The notes under the pieces: model-generated | What the model saw: only the letters and a program-made list of their open reading frames with translations | Database searches by the model: none | What the model was told of the DNA's origin: nothing | Assembly (NCBI RefSeq): GCF_900102435.1 | Contig: NZ_FNBU01000018.1 | Coordinates: 1-59,380 of the forward strand | DNA length: 59,380 nucleotides | Direction: 5' to 3' | Source of the DNA: Sporolituus thermophilus DSM 23256 | GTDB taxonomy: Bacteria > Bacillota > Negativicutes > Sporomusales > Thermosinaceae | Program-made: the position numbers and the translations under genes | In this document: positions 23,262 through 30,877 of the stretch, one piece after another | Layout: each line of letters starts with the position of its first letter | How positions within the stretch are numbered: the stretch's first letter is position 1

Positions 23262-23967
23262 GAACGTTCATAAAAAGTTCGGCGCCCTCCATGTGCTCAA
23301 GGGGGTTAACCTCCATGTCAATGAGCAGGAGGTGGTCGTAATCATCGGCCCCAGCGGCTCCGGCAAGAGCACGCTGCTGCGCTGCATCAACTATCTCGAG
23401 CAGCCCACCGAAGGCGAAATCATCGTCGACGGCATCCCCCTCACCGGCGAGGTTAATATCAATAAGGTGCGGGAAGAAGTAGGGATGGTGTTCCAGCGCT
23501 TTAACCTCTTTCCCCATATGACGGTGCTGGACAACATTACGCTCGCGCCCACCGTCGTGCGGAAAATGGCTAAGGCGGAGGCGGAAAAAATCGCGCTGGA
23601 CCTCTTAGCCAAAGTCGGGCTGGCGGACAAAGCCCACGCCTACCCCGAACAGCTGTCCGGCGGTCAGCAGCAGCGGGTGGCCATTGCCCGCGCCCTGGCG
23701 ATGCGGCCCAAGGTCATGCTGTTCGACGAGCCTACCTCTGCCCTCGACCCGGAAATGATTAAAGAGGTGCTGGATGTTATGAAGACGCTGGCCAACGAAG
23801 GGATGACCATGGTGGTAGTGACCCATGAGATGGGCTTTGCCCGCGAGGTGGGCGACCGGGTCATTTTCATGGACGAAGGCCGCATTATCGAAGAAGGCGC
23901 CCCGGAAGAACTCTTTACCAACGCCAAAGAGGAGCGGACTCGCAGCTTTCTTTCCAAGATTCTATAA
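23248..23967 (+). CDS. Amino-acid ABC transporter ATP-binding protein (GlnQ type)
   Basis: This 239-residue ATPase has Walker [11 protein letters not shown]-loop [17 protein letters not shown], signature LSGGQQQRV, Walker [16 protein letters not shown] and H-loop [10 protein letters not shown]. The GlnQ/HisP subgroup is indicated by [14 protein letters not shown] and the [12 protein letters not shown] segment. It overlaps the permease end, with GGAGG inside the permease gene for coupled translation. It energises uptake for one or both binding proteins encoded upstream. Confidence 0.93.
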   Translation: MISIKNVHKKFGALHVLKGVNLHVNEQEVVVIIGPSGSGKSTLLRCINYLEQPTEGEIIVDGIPLTGEVNINKVREEVGMVFQRFNLFPHMTVLDNITLAPTVVRKMAKAEAEKIALDLLAKVGLADKAHAYPEQLSGGQQQRVAIARALAMRPKVMLFDEPTSALDPEMIKEVLDVMKTLANEGMTMVVVTHEMGFAREVGDRVIFMDEGRIIEEGAPEELFTNAKEERTRSFLSKIL

Positions 23968-23977
23968 CCGCCTTTCA

Positions 23978-24006
23978 TTGACAGGTCCTGCCAGGTGTGC
24001 TATAGT
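23978..24006 (+). promoter_or_regulatory. Sigma-A promoter of the cold-shock gene
   Basis: TTGACA (23978-23983) and TATAGT (24001-24006), spaced 17 bases, with about 50 bases of leader. Confidence 0.75.
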
Positions 24007-24059
24007 TGGGTTATGGTCATTGTTAGTGGCCTGAGCAACTTGTTTTAGGAGGAATTTTC

Positions 24060-24257
24060 ATGATCGGCAAAGTTAAATGGTTCAGCGCGGAGAAAGGCTA
24101 CGGGTTCATTGAGCGGGAAGACGGCGGTGACGTTTTCGTCCACTTCTCGGCCATTCAGGAACAAGGCTTCAAATCGCTGACCGAAGGGCAAACGGTGGAG
24201 TTCGACATCGTGGAAGGCACGCGCGGACCGCAGGCTGCTAACGTGGTAAAACTATAA
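24060..24257 (+). CDS. Cold-shock protein, CspA/CspB family
   Basis: This 65-residue single cold-shock domain protein has RNP1 KGYGFIE and RNP2 VFVHF, and begins [16 protein letters not shown]. It is a single-stranded nucleic-acid-binding RNA chaperone. It has its own consensus promoter, AGGAGGA ribosome site and terminator. It is inserted, together with the amino-acid transporter, between the flagellar genes and hpf. The short leader shows no long cold-box-like structure. Confidence 0.95.
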   Translation: MIGKVKWFSAEKGYGFIEREDGGDVFVHFSAIQEQGFKSLTEGQTVEFDIVEGTRGPQAANVVKL

Positions 24258-24267
24258 AAAGTTAACT

Positions 24268-24293
24268 AACCCGGCGTAACTGCCGGGTTTTAT
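24268..24293 (+). terminator. Intrinsic terminator of the cold-shock gene
   Basis: AACCCGGC (24268-24275) pairs with GCCGGGTT (24282-24289), then TTATGTTT. Confidence 0.88.
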
Positions 24294-24311
24294 GTTTGGG
24301 GGTAGATTATT

Positions 24312-24477
24312 TTAACCACAAAGGACGCAAAGAACGCAAAGGGCTACGCGTTCTCCTTGGTTAATTATCGGTTTTCATTATTTGTGGTGCCAATTTATTG
24401 GCATGTATATCTCCGTGGTTAATTGCATACTTTTGTGGTGCCAACTGTTGGCATGATAATCTTGGCGGTTTTATTAA
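24312..24477 (+). repeat. R1 repeat, variant copy
   Basis: It starts TTTAACCACAAAGGACGCAA and lacks the GCGCGACA palindrome. It has two GTGGTGCCAA...TTGGCAT blocks (24383 and 24436) and closes CTTGGCGGTTTTATTA. Confidence 0.75.
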
Positions 24478-24525
24478 AAAGACGCAAAATTCGACAACTA
24501 TTTACAATTTTTAATGAATTTTTTG

Positions 24526-24552
24526 ACAGGAATTTTTTAATTCATGGGGAAT
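24526..24552 (+). promoter_or_regulatory. Candidate sigma-H promoter of hpf
   Basis: ACAGGAATT (24526-24534) and GGGGAAT (24546-24552), with 11 bases between them, match the sigma-H pattern RnAGGAwWW-N11/12-RnnGAAT. The B. subtilis orthologue is known to use sigma-H and sigma-B. The overlapping TTGACA (24523) has no well-spaced -10. Confidence 0.5.
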
Positions 24553-24589
24553 AATACTAAATAGAACTCTCGAAAGGGGATGGGGTACT

Positions 24590-25114
24590 ATGGCAATTAT
24601 CGTTCGGGGCAAGAATATCGACGTTACACCTGCGCTAAAGGACTATGTAACGAAACGGGTTGGCAAAATCACGAAGTATTTTGAAGCTCTCGGCGAAATT
24701 ACTGTAATCCTCACCGTGGAAAAAGGCCGTCATATTGTGGAGGTGACGGTGCCGGTCAACGGCATGCTGCTGCGGGGTGAGGAAGCCACTGCCGATATGT
24801 ACGCCTCAATCGACCTGGTAATCGAAAAACTGGAAAAACAGATTGAAAAATATAAGACCAAGATTGCCCGCAAACTGCGGGCCGGCACCTTCAAGACCGA
24901 CCTGGTCGCCGGTAATGGCGGGGAAAGCGAAGATTTCCGGATCGTCAAAACCAAGCGGTTCCCGGTCAAGCCCATGGATGTGGAAGAGGCCATCATGCAG
25001 ATGAACCTTATCAACCACGACTTCTATGTGTTTATGAACGCCGAAACGGAACAAGTCAATGTCATCTACCGCCGCAAAGACGGCAACTATGGCTTGATTG
25101 AGCCTGAGTTTTAA
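24590..25114 (+). CDS. hpf: Long ribosome hibernation-promoting factor
   Basis: This 174-residue protein has an N-terminal RaiA/HPF domain (IIVRGKNIDVTPALKDYVTKR, residues 1-100) and the C-terminal dimerisation domain of long HPF (RIVKTKRFPVKPMDVEEAI through YGLIEPEF). It dimerises 70S ribosomes into inactive 100S particles in stationary phase. It lies downstream of fliD-S-T as in B. subtilis, although several genes separate them here. GAAAGGGGATGG provides the ribosome site. A perfect 15-bp stem terminator follows. Confidence 0.94.
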   Translation: MAIIVRGKNIDVTPALKDYVTKRVGKITKYFEALGEITVILTVEKGRHIVEVTVPVNGMLLRGEEATADMYASIDLVIEKLEKQIEKYKTKIARKLRAGTFKTDLVAGNGGESEDFRIVKTKRFPVKPMDVEEAIMQMNLINHDFYVFMNAETEQVNVIYRRKDGNYGLIEPEF

Positions 25115-25120
25115 CACGTA

Positions 25121-25155
25121 AAAATCCCGGTGAGCTCTTGCTCACCGGGATTTTT
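25121..25155. terminator. Strong bidirectional terminator after hpf
   Basis: A 15-bp perfect stem: AAAATCCCGGTGAGC (25121-25135) with GCTCACCGGGATTTT (25140-25154) around TCTT. It serves hpf and the convergent small gene. Confidence 0.93.
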
Positions 25156-25158
25156 GCC

Positions 25159-25353
25159 TTAGCGCAGCCGCCGCTTGAGGATAATTTCGGCCAGCGAGGT
25201 CTGTTCCAGTTCGGCGGCTTTGGCCGCGAACTCCTGGCGGGTAAACAGGCCTTTTTCCACCAAAAGCTCGATAAGGACCGAGATGGCCAGGGTATTGCGG
25301 TAATCGACGGTTTTCAGGTCGGCAATTTGCCCAATGATGTCAATGGTGTTCAT
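25159..25353 (-). CDS. Small hypothetical protein
   Basis: This 64-residue protein begins MNTIDIIGQIADLKTVDYRN and ends EIILKRRLR, with a predicted helix-turn-helix-like arrangement of two amphipathic helices (LAISVLIELLVEKGLFT and REEF-type AAKAAELEQ). I do not recognise a family. The start at 25353 is fixed by GGAGGAACC nine bases upstream; the longer frame would read into an R1 repeat. It is convergent with hpf and shares its terminator. A regulatory or partner-binding role is possible but unsupported. Confidence 0.65.
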   Translation of the reverse strand: MNTIDIIGQIADLKTVDYRNTLAISVLIELLVEKGLFTRQEFAAKAAELEQTSLAEIILKRRLR

Positions 25354-25408
25354 GCTGGTTCCTCCGGAAAAAGTCCATTCACCTATATTCTTTCCCATTA
25401 ATAAAAAA

Positions 25409-25673
25409 TTTAAACGTGATTTTAAGCGCAAAGATGAACATGCCAATAAATTGGCACCACAAAGCATGAAAAGTAAGTTTATGAACTAATCTCGCGCGAC
25501 AACTGTCGCGCGCGTAGCCCTTTGCGTTCTTCGCGGCCTTTGCGGTTTTACGCTTTTCAGGGTAGTTCGCAAAGAGCGCGAAGGTGCGCAAAGGATTTTT
25601 CTTTTTTGGCGCGACATGCGTCGCGCCCGGTATACCCTTTGTGGTCTTAGCGGCCTTTGCGGTTCTGTTAAAA
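25409..25673 (-). repeat. R1 repeat, long inverted copy
   Basis: Read on the minus strand it has AACCGCAAAGGCCGC, GGCGCGACGCATGTCGCGCC, a second AACCGCAAAGGCCGCGAAGA, GCGCGACAGTTGTCGCGC and TGCCAATTTATTGGCA. It is the reverse of the 22230-22477 copy. Confidence 0.85.
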
Positions 25674-26455
25674 AGGCGCGCCAGCGCTTTAGTTGGAAGG
25701 AGGGGATTGACATAAAATTATGGCACGTCATTGCGCTCGGGAAAAAAGTCATCCGGCGAATATTTGTTTGCGCGGCCGGCCTGGCGGCCGTGACGAGCCT
25801 GGGGCCGGCGGCGGCCATTGCCGTTTCCATCCTGGTGTCGCTGGCCGTGTACGCCTACGCTTTCGGCCTGAAATTTGCGGTGGGGTTTGTCGTTCTGCTG
25901 CTTGTCCATGAATTAGGCCATATCATCGCCTCGCGGGTCGTGGGCCTACGGACAGGCGGCCCCATGTTCGTGCCGTTCGTCGGCGCGGTGATAAGCCTCA
26001 ACAAGCCGCCGCAGAGCGCCAAGATGGAGGCCAATATCGCCATCGGCGGCCCGGCGCTGGGAACGCTGAGCGCCCTGGTGTGCCTGATCTTTTATCTGTG
26101 GACCGACAGTACCTTCATGCTGGTCCTGGCCTACACGGCCAGTCTGCTCAACCTGTTTAACCTCATCCCCTGCGCGCCGCTGGATGGCGGGCGCATCGCC
26201 GCCGCCATCTCGCCGTATATGTGGTGGGCGGGGAGCGCCGCCCTCGGGGTGCTGGCGGTCTTAACCGGTAATTTTTTTATCTTTGTCGTCTTTCTGTTTT
26301 CCCTGGTCCGGTTGTGGCTGGACGACAAAGGGGACGTAAGTCCCGAGTATTATGCCCTCACGGTGCGGCAACGGCTGACGGTGGCGTGGTGGTATTTCGG
26401 CCTGCTTACCGTCCTGGGGCTCATGACCTGGCAGCTTGTCGAAGCGCTGCATTAA
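25616..26455 (+). CDS. Site-2-type (M50) membrane metalloprotease
   Basis: This polytopic membrane protease has zinc motif HELGH (in LLVHELGHIIASRVVGL) and the second motif NLIPCAPLDGGRI. The four to six predicted helices fit the M50B group that cleaves membrane-bound substrates. The start is uncertain. The only in-frame ATG (25616) lies inside an R1 repeat and would give 30 repeat-encoded residues. A good AAGGAGGGG at 25698 is followed in frame only by ATT (25706) or ATA (25712), so a rare start codon or a shortened N-terminus is possible. It occupies the position of secA-prfB in the Bacillus gene order. Confidence 0.85.
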   Translation: MRRARYTLCGLSGLCGSVKKARQRFSWKEGIDIKLWHVIALGKKVIRRIFVCAAGLAAVTSLGPAAAIAVSILVSLAVYAYAFGLKFAVGFVVLLLVHELGHIIASRVVGLRTGGPMFVPFVGAVISLNKPPQSAKMEANIAIGGPALGTLSALVCLIFYLWTDSTFMLVLAYTASLLNLFNLIPCAPLDGGRIAAAISPYMWWAGSAALGVLAVLTGNFFIFVVFLFSLVRLWLDDKGDVSPEYYALTVRQRLTVAWWYFGLLTVLGLMTWQLVEALH

Positions 26456-26561
26456 ACGCGCTGCCAATGTTTGCAAAAGACAAAATAAGAAGGTTTTTTT
26501 GACAAAACGTCGAATTGAATTCTACTGCGGCAAATTTTAGCGTTTTGTCGGGGAAAGTGGA

Positions 26562-26630
26562 GTATGAGGTATGAGGTATGAGGTATGAGGTATGAGGTAT
26601 GAGGTATGAGGTATGAGGTATGAGGTATGA
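26562..26630 (+). repeat. R4 heptamer tandem array, longest copy
   Basis: About ten consecutive, nearly perfect GGTATGA units between the M50 protease and ftsE. Confidence 0.9.
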
Positions 26631-26666
26631 GATTGCCTTTAGCTGATAAGAGGGGAGTGGTTACGC

Positions 26667-27353
26667 TTGATCCAGATGACCGACGTTACCAAAATCTACA
26701 GCAACGGTTCTGTCGCCCTCTCCAACATTTCCGTGCATATTGACAAAGGCGAATTCGTGTTTATCGTCGGGCCGAGCGGCGCCGGCAAATCTACCTTTAT
26801 AAAACTGTTGTTTCGCGAAGAATTGCCGACCAGCGGCCACCTGGTGGTCAACGGCTGGAACGTGGGCCAAATGCGGCCGTCCGAGGTACCGTACCTGCGG
26901 CGCAGCCTGGGCATCGTTTTTCAGGATTTTCGCCTGCTGCCCAACAAGACGGTCTATGAGAACGTCGCGTTCGCCATGGAGGTCATCGAGGCGCCGCGCC
27001 GGGAAATTCAAAAACGGGTATATGCCGTGCTCGACCTGGTAGGCCTGCGGGCCAAAGCCAGGGCCTATCCCGCCCATCTCAGCGGCGGCGAGCAGCAGCG
27101 CGTGGCCATCGCCCGCGCCATTGTCAACAACCCGTTGGTGGTCATCGCCGACGAGCCGACCGGCAACCTCGACCCGGACACGTCGTGGGAAATCATGAAG
27201 ATTTTCGACCGCATCAACAAGGACGGCACGACCATCGTCATGGTCACCCATGACCAGCCCATGGTGGACGCCATGCGCAAGCGGGTTATCGCGATCGAAA
27301 AAGGCCGCATCGTCCGGGACCAGGCAAGGGGGGTTTACGGCTATGAAGATTAG
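26667..27353 (+). CDS. ftsE: Cell-division ATPase FtsE
   Basis: This 228-residue ABC ATPase partners FtsX and controls peptidoglycan hydrolases at the cell wall. Motifs: Walker A GPSGAGKST, FQDFRLLPNKTVYENV, signature [14 protein letters not shown], Walker B VVIADEPTGNLDPDTS, H-loop VTHD. The TTG at 26667 is ten bases after AGGGGAG; an ATG three codons later is possible. It overlaps ftsX by 11 bases. The downstream peptidoglycan hydrolase is the probable effector of the complex. Confidence 0.94.
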   Translation: MIQMTDVTKIYSNGSVALSNISVHIDKGEFVFIVGPSGAGKSTFIKLLFREELPTSGHLVVNGWNVGQMRPSEVPYLRRSLGIVFQDFRLLPNKTVYENVAFAMEVIEAPRREIQKRVYAVLDLVGLRAKARAYPAHLSGGEQQRVAIARAIVNNPLVVIADEPTGNLDPDTSWEIMKIFDRINKDGTTIVMVTHDQPMVDAMRKRVIAIEKGRIVRDQARGVYGYED

Positions 27354-28230
27354 GACGTTGGAGTATTTTATCCGCGAGGCCTTTTCCTCCCTCCGCCATA
27401 ACAGCCTTATGAGCGTGGCCTCGGTCAGCACCGTGGCGTTGTCGCTACTTATCCTCGGCCTGTTTTTAGTGATGGTGCTTAACCTTAATCATATGGCGTC
27501 GGCCTTGGAATCGCAGGTGCAGATTTCGGTGTACCTGCAGGACAACCTCACCGCACAGGAAATGCGGGCGATCGGCGAGCAGATTACCAAGCTGCCGGGC
27601 GTGATCCAGGTTACCTTTGTCAGCAAGGACGAAGCCCTGGCCCGCTTTAAGCAGCGGCTGGGCGAGCAGCAAGGGCTGCTGACCGCCCTGGGTGATACCA
27701 ACCCGCTGCCCAACTCGTATGAAATCAAGGTGGACAAGCCCGAAAACGTCAAACCGGTGGCCCAGGCGGCAGAAAAGATTAAAGGCGTGGAAAATGCCCG
27801 CTTTGGCCAGGAAGTGGTGGACCGTCTCTTTCACCTGACCCGCATGGTGCGGATTTTCGGGGTGGTAATTATTATTTTCCTGGCGCTGGCCGCACTGTTT
27901 ATCATCGCCAACACCATTCGCATCACCGTCTTTGCCCGCCGCAAGGAAATCGGGATCATGAAATATGTGGGCGCCACCGACTGGTTTATCCGCTGGCCCT
28001 TTCTTATCGAAGGCATGATCTTGGGCTTCGGCGGGGCGCTCATCGCCGTGGTGCTGCTTAATGAGACCTATGCCGTGCTCACTGAGCAGGTCTATGAGTC
28101 GCTGGCCTTCCTGCCCCTTATTCCCAAACGGCCGTTCCTGACCAACCTCAGCATCGTTCTGCTGGTGCTAGGGACGACGATCGGGGCTTTGGGCAGCACC
28201 ATCTCGCTCAAGCGGTTTATGAAGGTGTAA
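27343..28230 (+). CDS. ftsX: Cell-division membrane protein FtsX
   Basis: This 295-residue protein has an N-terminal cytoplasmic stretch (MKIRTLEYFIREAFSSLRHN), a first helix, and an extracellular domain (residues 45-165, with VQISVYLQDNLTAQEM and PGVIQVTFVSKDEAL). Three C-terminal helices follow, with RITVFARRKEIGIMKYVGATDWFIRWPF, the typical FtsX/MacB segment. It transmits ATP hydrolysis by FtsE to an outside hydrolase. The start overlaps the ftsE end. Confidence 0.94.
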   Translation: MKIRTLEYFIREAFSSLRHNSLMSVASVSTVALSLLILGLFLVMVLNLNHMASALESQVQISVYLQDNLTAQEMRAIGEQITKLPGVIQVTFVSKDEALARFKQRLGEQQGLLTALGDTNPLPNSYEIKVDKPENVKPVAQAAEKIKGVENARFGQEVVDRLFHLTRMVRIFGVVIIIFLALAALFIIANTIRITVFARRKEIGIMKYVGATDWFIRWPFLIEGMILGFGGALIAVVLLNETYAVLTEQVYESLAFLPLIPKRPFLTNLSIVLLVLGTTIGALGSTISLKRFMKV

Positions 28231-28253
28231 GCGTGGTTATGGGAGGGAGAACA

Positions 28254-29375
28254 ATGGACAAAATCAGACGCGGCCTGGCCGTCGTCGTGGCGGTCGTCAT
28301 GCTGCTGACCGCGGTCGGGCCGGCGCTGGCCAATGAAATGGAGCTCGAGCTGCAGGACCTGCAGCGTCAGATGCAGGTGCAGCAGAACAAAGCCGCCCGG
28401 GCCCAGCGTCAGGTGGACAGCGTATCCGAGCAGCTCCGGCTGATCCAGAGCGAACTGGACACGGCCCTGAGCGAGTATAACGCCATTCAGGCCCAACTGG
28501 ACGCGACCGAGAAGCAGATCGAACTCAACCAGGCGATTTTGGCCAAGGCGGAAAAAAGGTTGGCCGAGCGCAGCCAAATCCTTAACAAACGCATCCGTGA
28601 CATCTATAAAAACGGCCAGATCAGCTATCTGGACGTCCTGCTCGGCGCCAACGATTTTGCGGACTTTACCACCCGCATGGACCTCCTCAAACGGGTGCTC
28701 AGCCAGGACGTGGCCCTCATTGCCCAAGTCAAGGCCGAGCGGGAACTGGTGCTGCAGAAAAAAGCCGAACTGGAACGCGACCGGGCGGCGATTTTGGAAC
28801 TGAAAAAAGCGGCGGCCGCCAAAAAGCAAGCGATCGAAGCCCGTAAGGCCGAACGGGAGAATGTGCTGAACGCCGCCGTCTATGAGCGCGACACGGCGGA
28901 ACGTGCTTACCAGGAACTGCTAGAAACGTCGAAACGCATCGAAGAAATGCTGCGCCGCAACCAGACCGGCGGCCGCGCCGCCGAGAGCACGGGCGCGATG
29001 CTCTGGCCGGCGGCCGGGCCGATCACTTCGCCGTTCGGCTGGCGCACCCATCCGATTTTCGGCACCGCGCGGTTCCACAGCGGCATCGACATCGGCGCCG
29101 ATTACGGCGACCCGGTAGCGGCGGCTGACGGCGGCGTCGTCGTATATGCCGACTGGATGGGCGGGTATGGCAAAACGGTCATTATCGATCATGGCGGCGG
29201 TATTTCCACCCTTTATGGTCACAACTCGGAACTCTTGGTCGGCGAGGGCCAGCGGGTACGCAAAGGGCAGACTATAGCCCGCGTGGGCTCGACCGGTTAC
29301 TCCACCGGGCCGCATTTGCATTTCGAAGTGCGCCAAAACGGTTCACCGGTCAATCCGCTGGGCTATTTGCCATGA
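28254..29375 (+). CDS. Coiled-coil peptidoglycan hydrolase with M23 domain
   Basis: This 373-residue exported protein has a signal peptide (cleavage probably after GPALA, residue 27). A long coiled coil follows (about 30-240, rich in Q/E/K, with AKAEKRLAERSQILNKRI). The C-terminal M23/LytM domain has FHSGIDIGADYG and HLHFEV, the zinc ligands, so it should be active. The arrangement matches EnvC/PcsB-type proteins driven by FtsEX, and the gene directly follows ftsX (GGGAGGGAG ribosome site). It probably cleaves peptide cross-links during division or growth. Confidence 0.92.
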   Translation: MDKIRRGLAVVVAVVMLLTAVGPALANEMELELQDLQRQMQVQQNKAARAQRQVDSVSEQLRLIQSELDTALSEYNAIQAQLDATEKQIELNQAILAKAEKRLAERSQILNKRIRDIYKNGQISYLDVLLGANDFADFTTRMDLLKRVLSQDVALIAQVKAERELVLQKKAELERDRAAILELKKAAAAKKQAIEARKAERENVLNAAVYERDTAERAYQELLETSKRIEEMLRRNQTGGRAAESTGAMLWPAAGPITSPFGWRTHPIFGTARFHSGIDIGADYGDPVAAADGGVVVYADWMGGYGKTVIIDHGGGISTLYGHNSELLVGEGQRVRKGQTIARVGSTGYSTGPHLHFEVRQNGSPVNPLGYLP

Positions 29376-29390
29376 AAGCATTGAAGTATA

Positions 29391-29519
29391 ACCACGGAGA
29401 TAATCATGCGAATAAAAAACAGGCATGACAAAGCATGAGGAGTAAGTTTTTGAATTAATTTTGCGCGACAACTGTCGCGCGCGTAGCCCTTCGCGTTCTT
29501 TGCGGCCTTTGTGGTTCCA
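29391..29519 (-). repeat. R1 repeat, inverted copy
   Basis: On the minus strand AACCACAAAGGCCGCAAAG, GCGCGACAGTTGTCGCGC, then a degenerate TGCC...GGCA block and CTCCGTGGTT. Confidence 0.8.
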
Positions 29520-29605
29520 ATACTCACTATTGCATATCTTGCCTTGTGACTGCATATAGTTAAAGGTAATTGGGCTTGCGAGCAATCAAATAGGTGGTGT
29601 GTGTT

Positions 29606-30760
29606 TTGCCGAATCGGCGCAAGTTACTTGTTGGGGCCATCCTGCTCGTGGTGGCCACCTTTGTTTTAACCGCGGGCGGCTTTCTCTACCTGCTCAACGC
29701 AGGCTCAGCCGACGTGGTCAGTACGCTGAAATTCTTCCGGGCCTTGCAAATCGTCAGGTCGCGCTATATTGAAGAAGTGCCGATGGACACCCTCATGTCC
29801 GGGGCCATCAAGGGCATGGTTAATTCGCTGGGCGACCCGCACTCCGTTTACCTGGACGCCAAGATGTACAAGGAGTTTATGATTGAAACCGAAGGGTCTT
29901 TCGGCGGCGTCGGCATTGTGATCGGGGTGAAGGACAAGGTGCTGACGGTGGTGTCGCCGATCGAGGGCACGCCGGGCGACAAGGCCGGGATCAAGAGTGG
30001 CGACCAAATCCTCAAAATTGATGGCCAGGAAACCAAGGATCTGGCACTCGACGAAGCGGTCAACAAAATCCGCGGCCCGGAAGGCAGCCAAGTGACCCTG
30101 ACCATCCGGCGGCCGGCTACCCAAGAAGTGAAAGACTACACCCTGACCCGCTCGAACATCCAGATCCGCACCGTGGCGGGCAAGATGCTGCCAGACAAGA
30201 TTGGTTACATCCGGATTTCGATGTTTAACGAAAATACGGGCGCCGATTTAAACCGTAAGTACCAGGAACTAGAAAAGGAAGGCATGAAAGCCGTTATTTT
30301 GGACCTGCGCGACAACCCGGGAGGATTATTGGAAGAAAGCGTCAAGGTGGCCAACAAGTTTGTGCCCAAGGGTCCGGTAGTTTCGGTGGTGACGCGCGAC
30401 GGGCGGCAGGAAACCCACTCGTCCACCCTTGAGGCCGTGAAGTATCCGGTCGTCGTTCTGGTTAACGGCGGCAGCGCCAGCGCGTCCGAAATCGTGGCCG
30501 GCGCCATTCAGGACACCGGGGCCGGTACCCTGGTCGGCACGAAAACCTATGGCAAAGGCTCGGTCCAGACCATTATGCGGCTGGATAACGGCACCGCCAT
30601 CAAGCTGACCATCGCCAAATATCTGACGCCAAGTGGGCGGTCGATCAACGGCGTGGGCATTGAACCGGACGTGAAGGTGGAATTGCCGGAGCCGCGGCAG
30701 CCGGGCCAAAAGGACATTCAACTGGAAAAAGCGATTGAGATTTTGAAGAGCAAGCTGTAA
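29606..30760 (+). CDS. Carboxy-terminal processing protease (S41), CtpA/CtpB-like
   Basis: This 384-residue protease has an N-terminal signal-anchor helix (KLLVGAILLVVATFVL). A PDZ domain follows (about 95-175, GSFGGVGIVIGVKDKVLTVV), then the S41 catalytic domain with Ser in GGSASASEIVAGA and Lys in GTKTYGKGSVQT. Start: TTG 29606, about ten bases after AGGTGG; GTG codons at 29594/29597 are alternatives. The position after ftsEX and before a minJ-like gene equals ctpB of B. subtilis, which acts in sporulation signalling, so a similar role is possible. A terminator follows. Confidence 0.92.
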   Translation: MPNRRKLLVGAILLVVATFVLTAGGFLYLLNAGSADVVSTLKFFRALQIVRSRYIEEVPMDTLMSGAIKGMVNSLGDPHSVYLDAKMYKEFMIETEGSFGGVGIVIGVKDKVLTVVSPIEGTPGDKAGIKSGDQILKIDGQETKDLALDEAVNKIRGPEGSQVTLTIRRPATQEVKDYTLTRSNIQIRTVAGKMLPDKIGYIRISMFNENTGADLNRKYQELEKEGMKAVILDLRDNPGGLLEESVKVANKFVPKGPVVSVVTRDGRQETHSSTLEAVKYPVVVLVNGGSASASEIVAGAIQDTGAGTLVGTKTYGKGSVQTIMRLDNGTAIKLTIAKYLTPSGRSINGVGIEPDVKVELPEPRQPGQKDIQLEKAIEILKSKL

Positions 30761-30767
30761 ACAGGCA

Positions 30768-30796
30768 GCGGCGGGTATTGGTTCCGCCGCTTTTTG
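30768..30796 (+). terminator. Intrinsic terminator after the S41 protease
   Basis: GCGGCGG (30768-30774) pairs with CCGCCGC (30784-30790), then TTTTT. Confidence 0.88.
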
Positions 30797-30877
30797 CTAT
30801 TGTTGCTGCCGGTCAGTATCATTCCCGGGGCTGGTGTTTTATAATAATGGTAGTGTAACCTGAGAGGGGGCTTGGCC

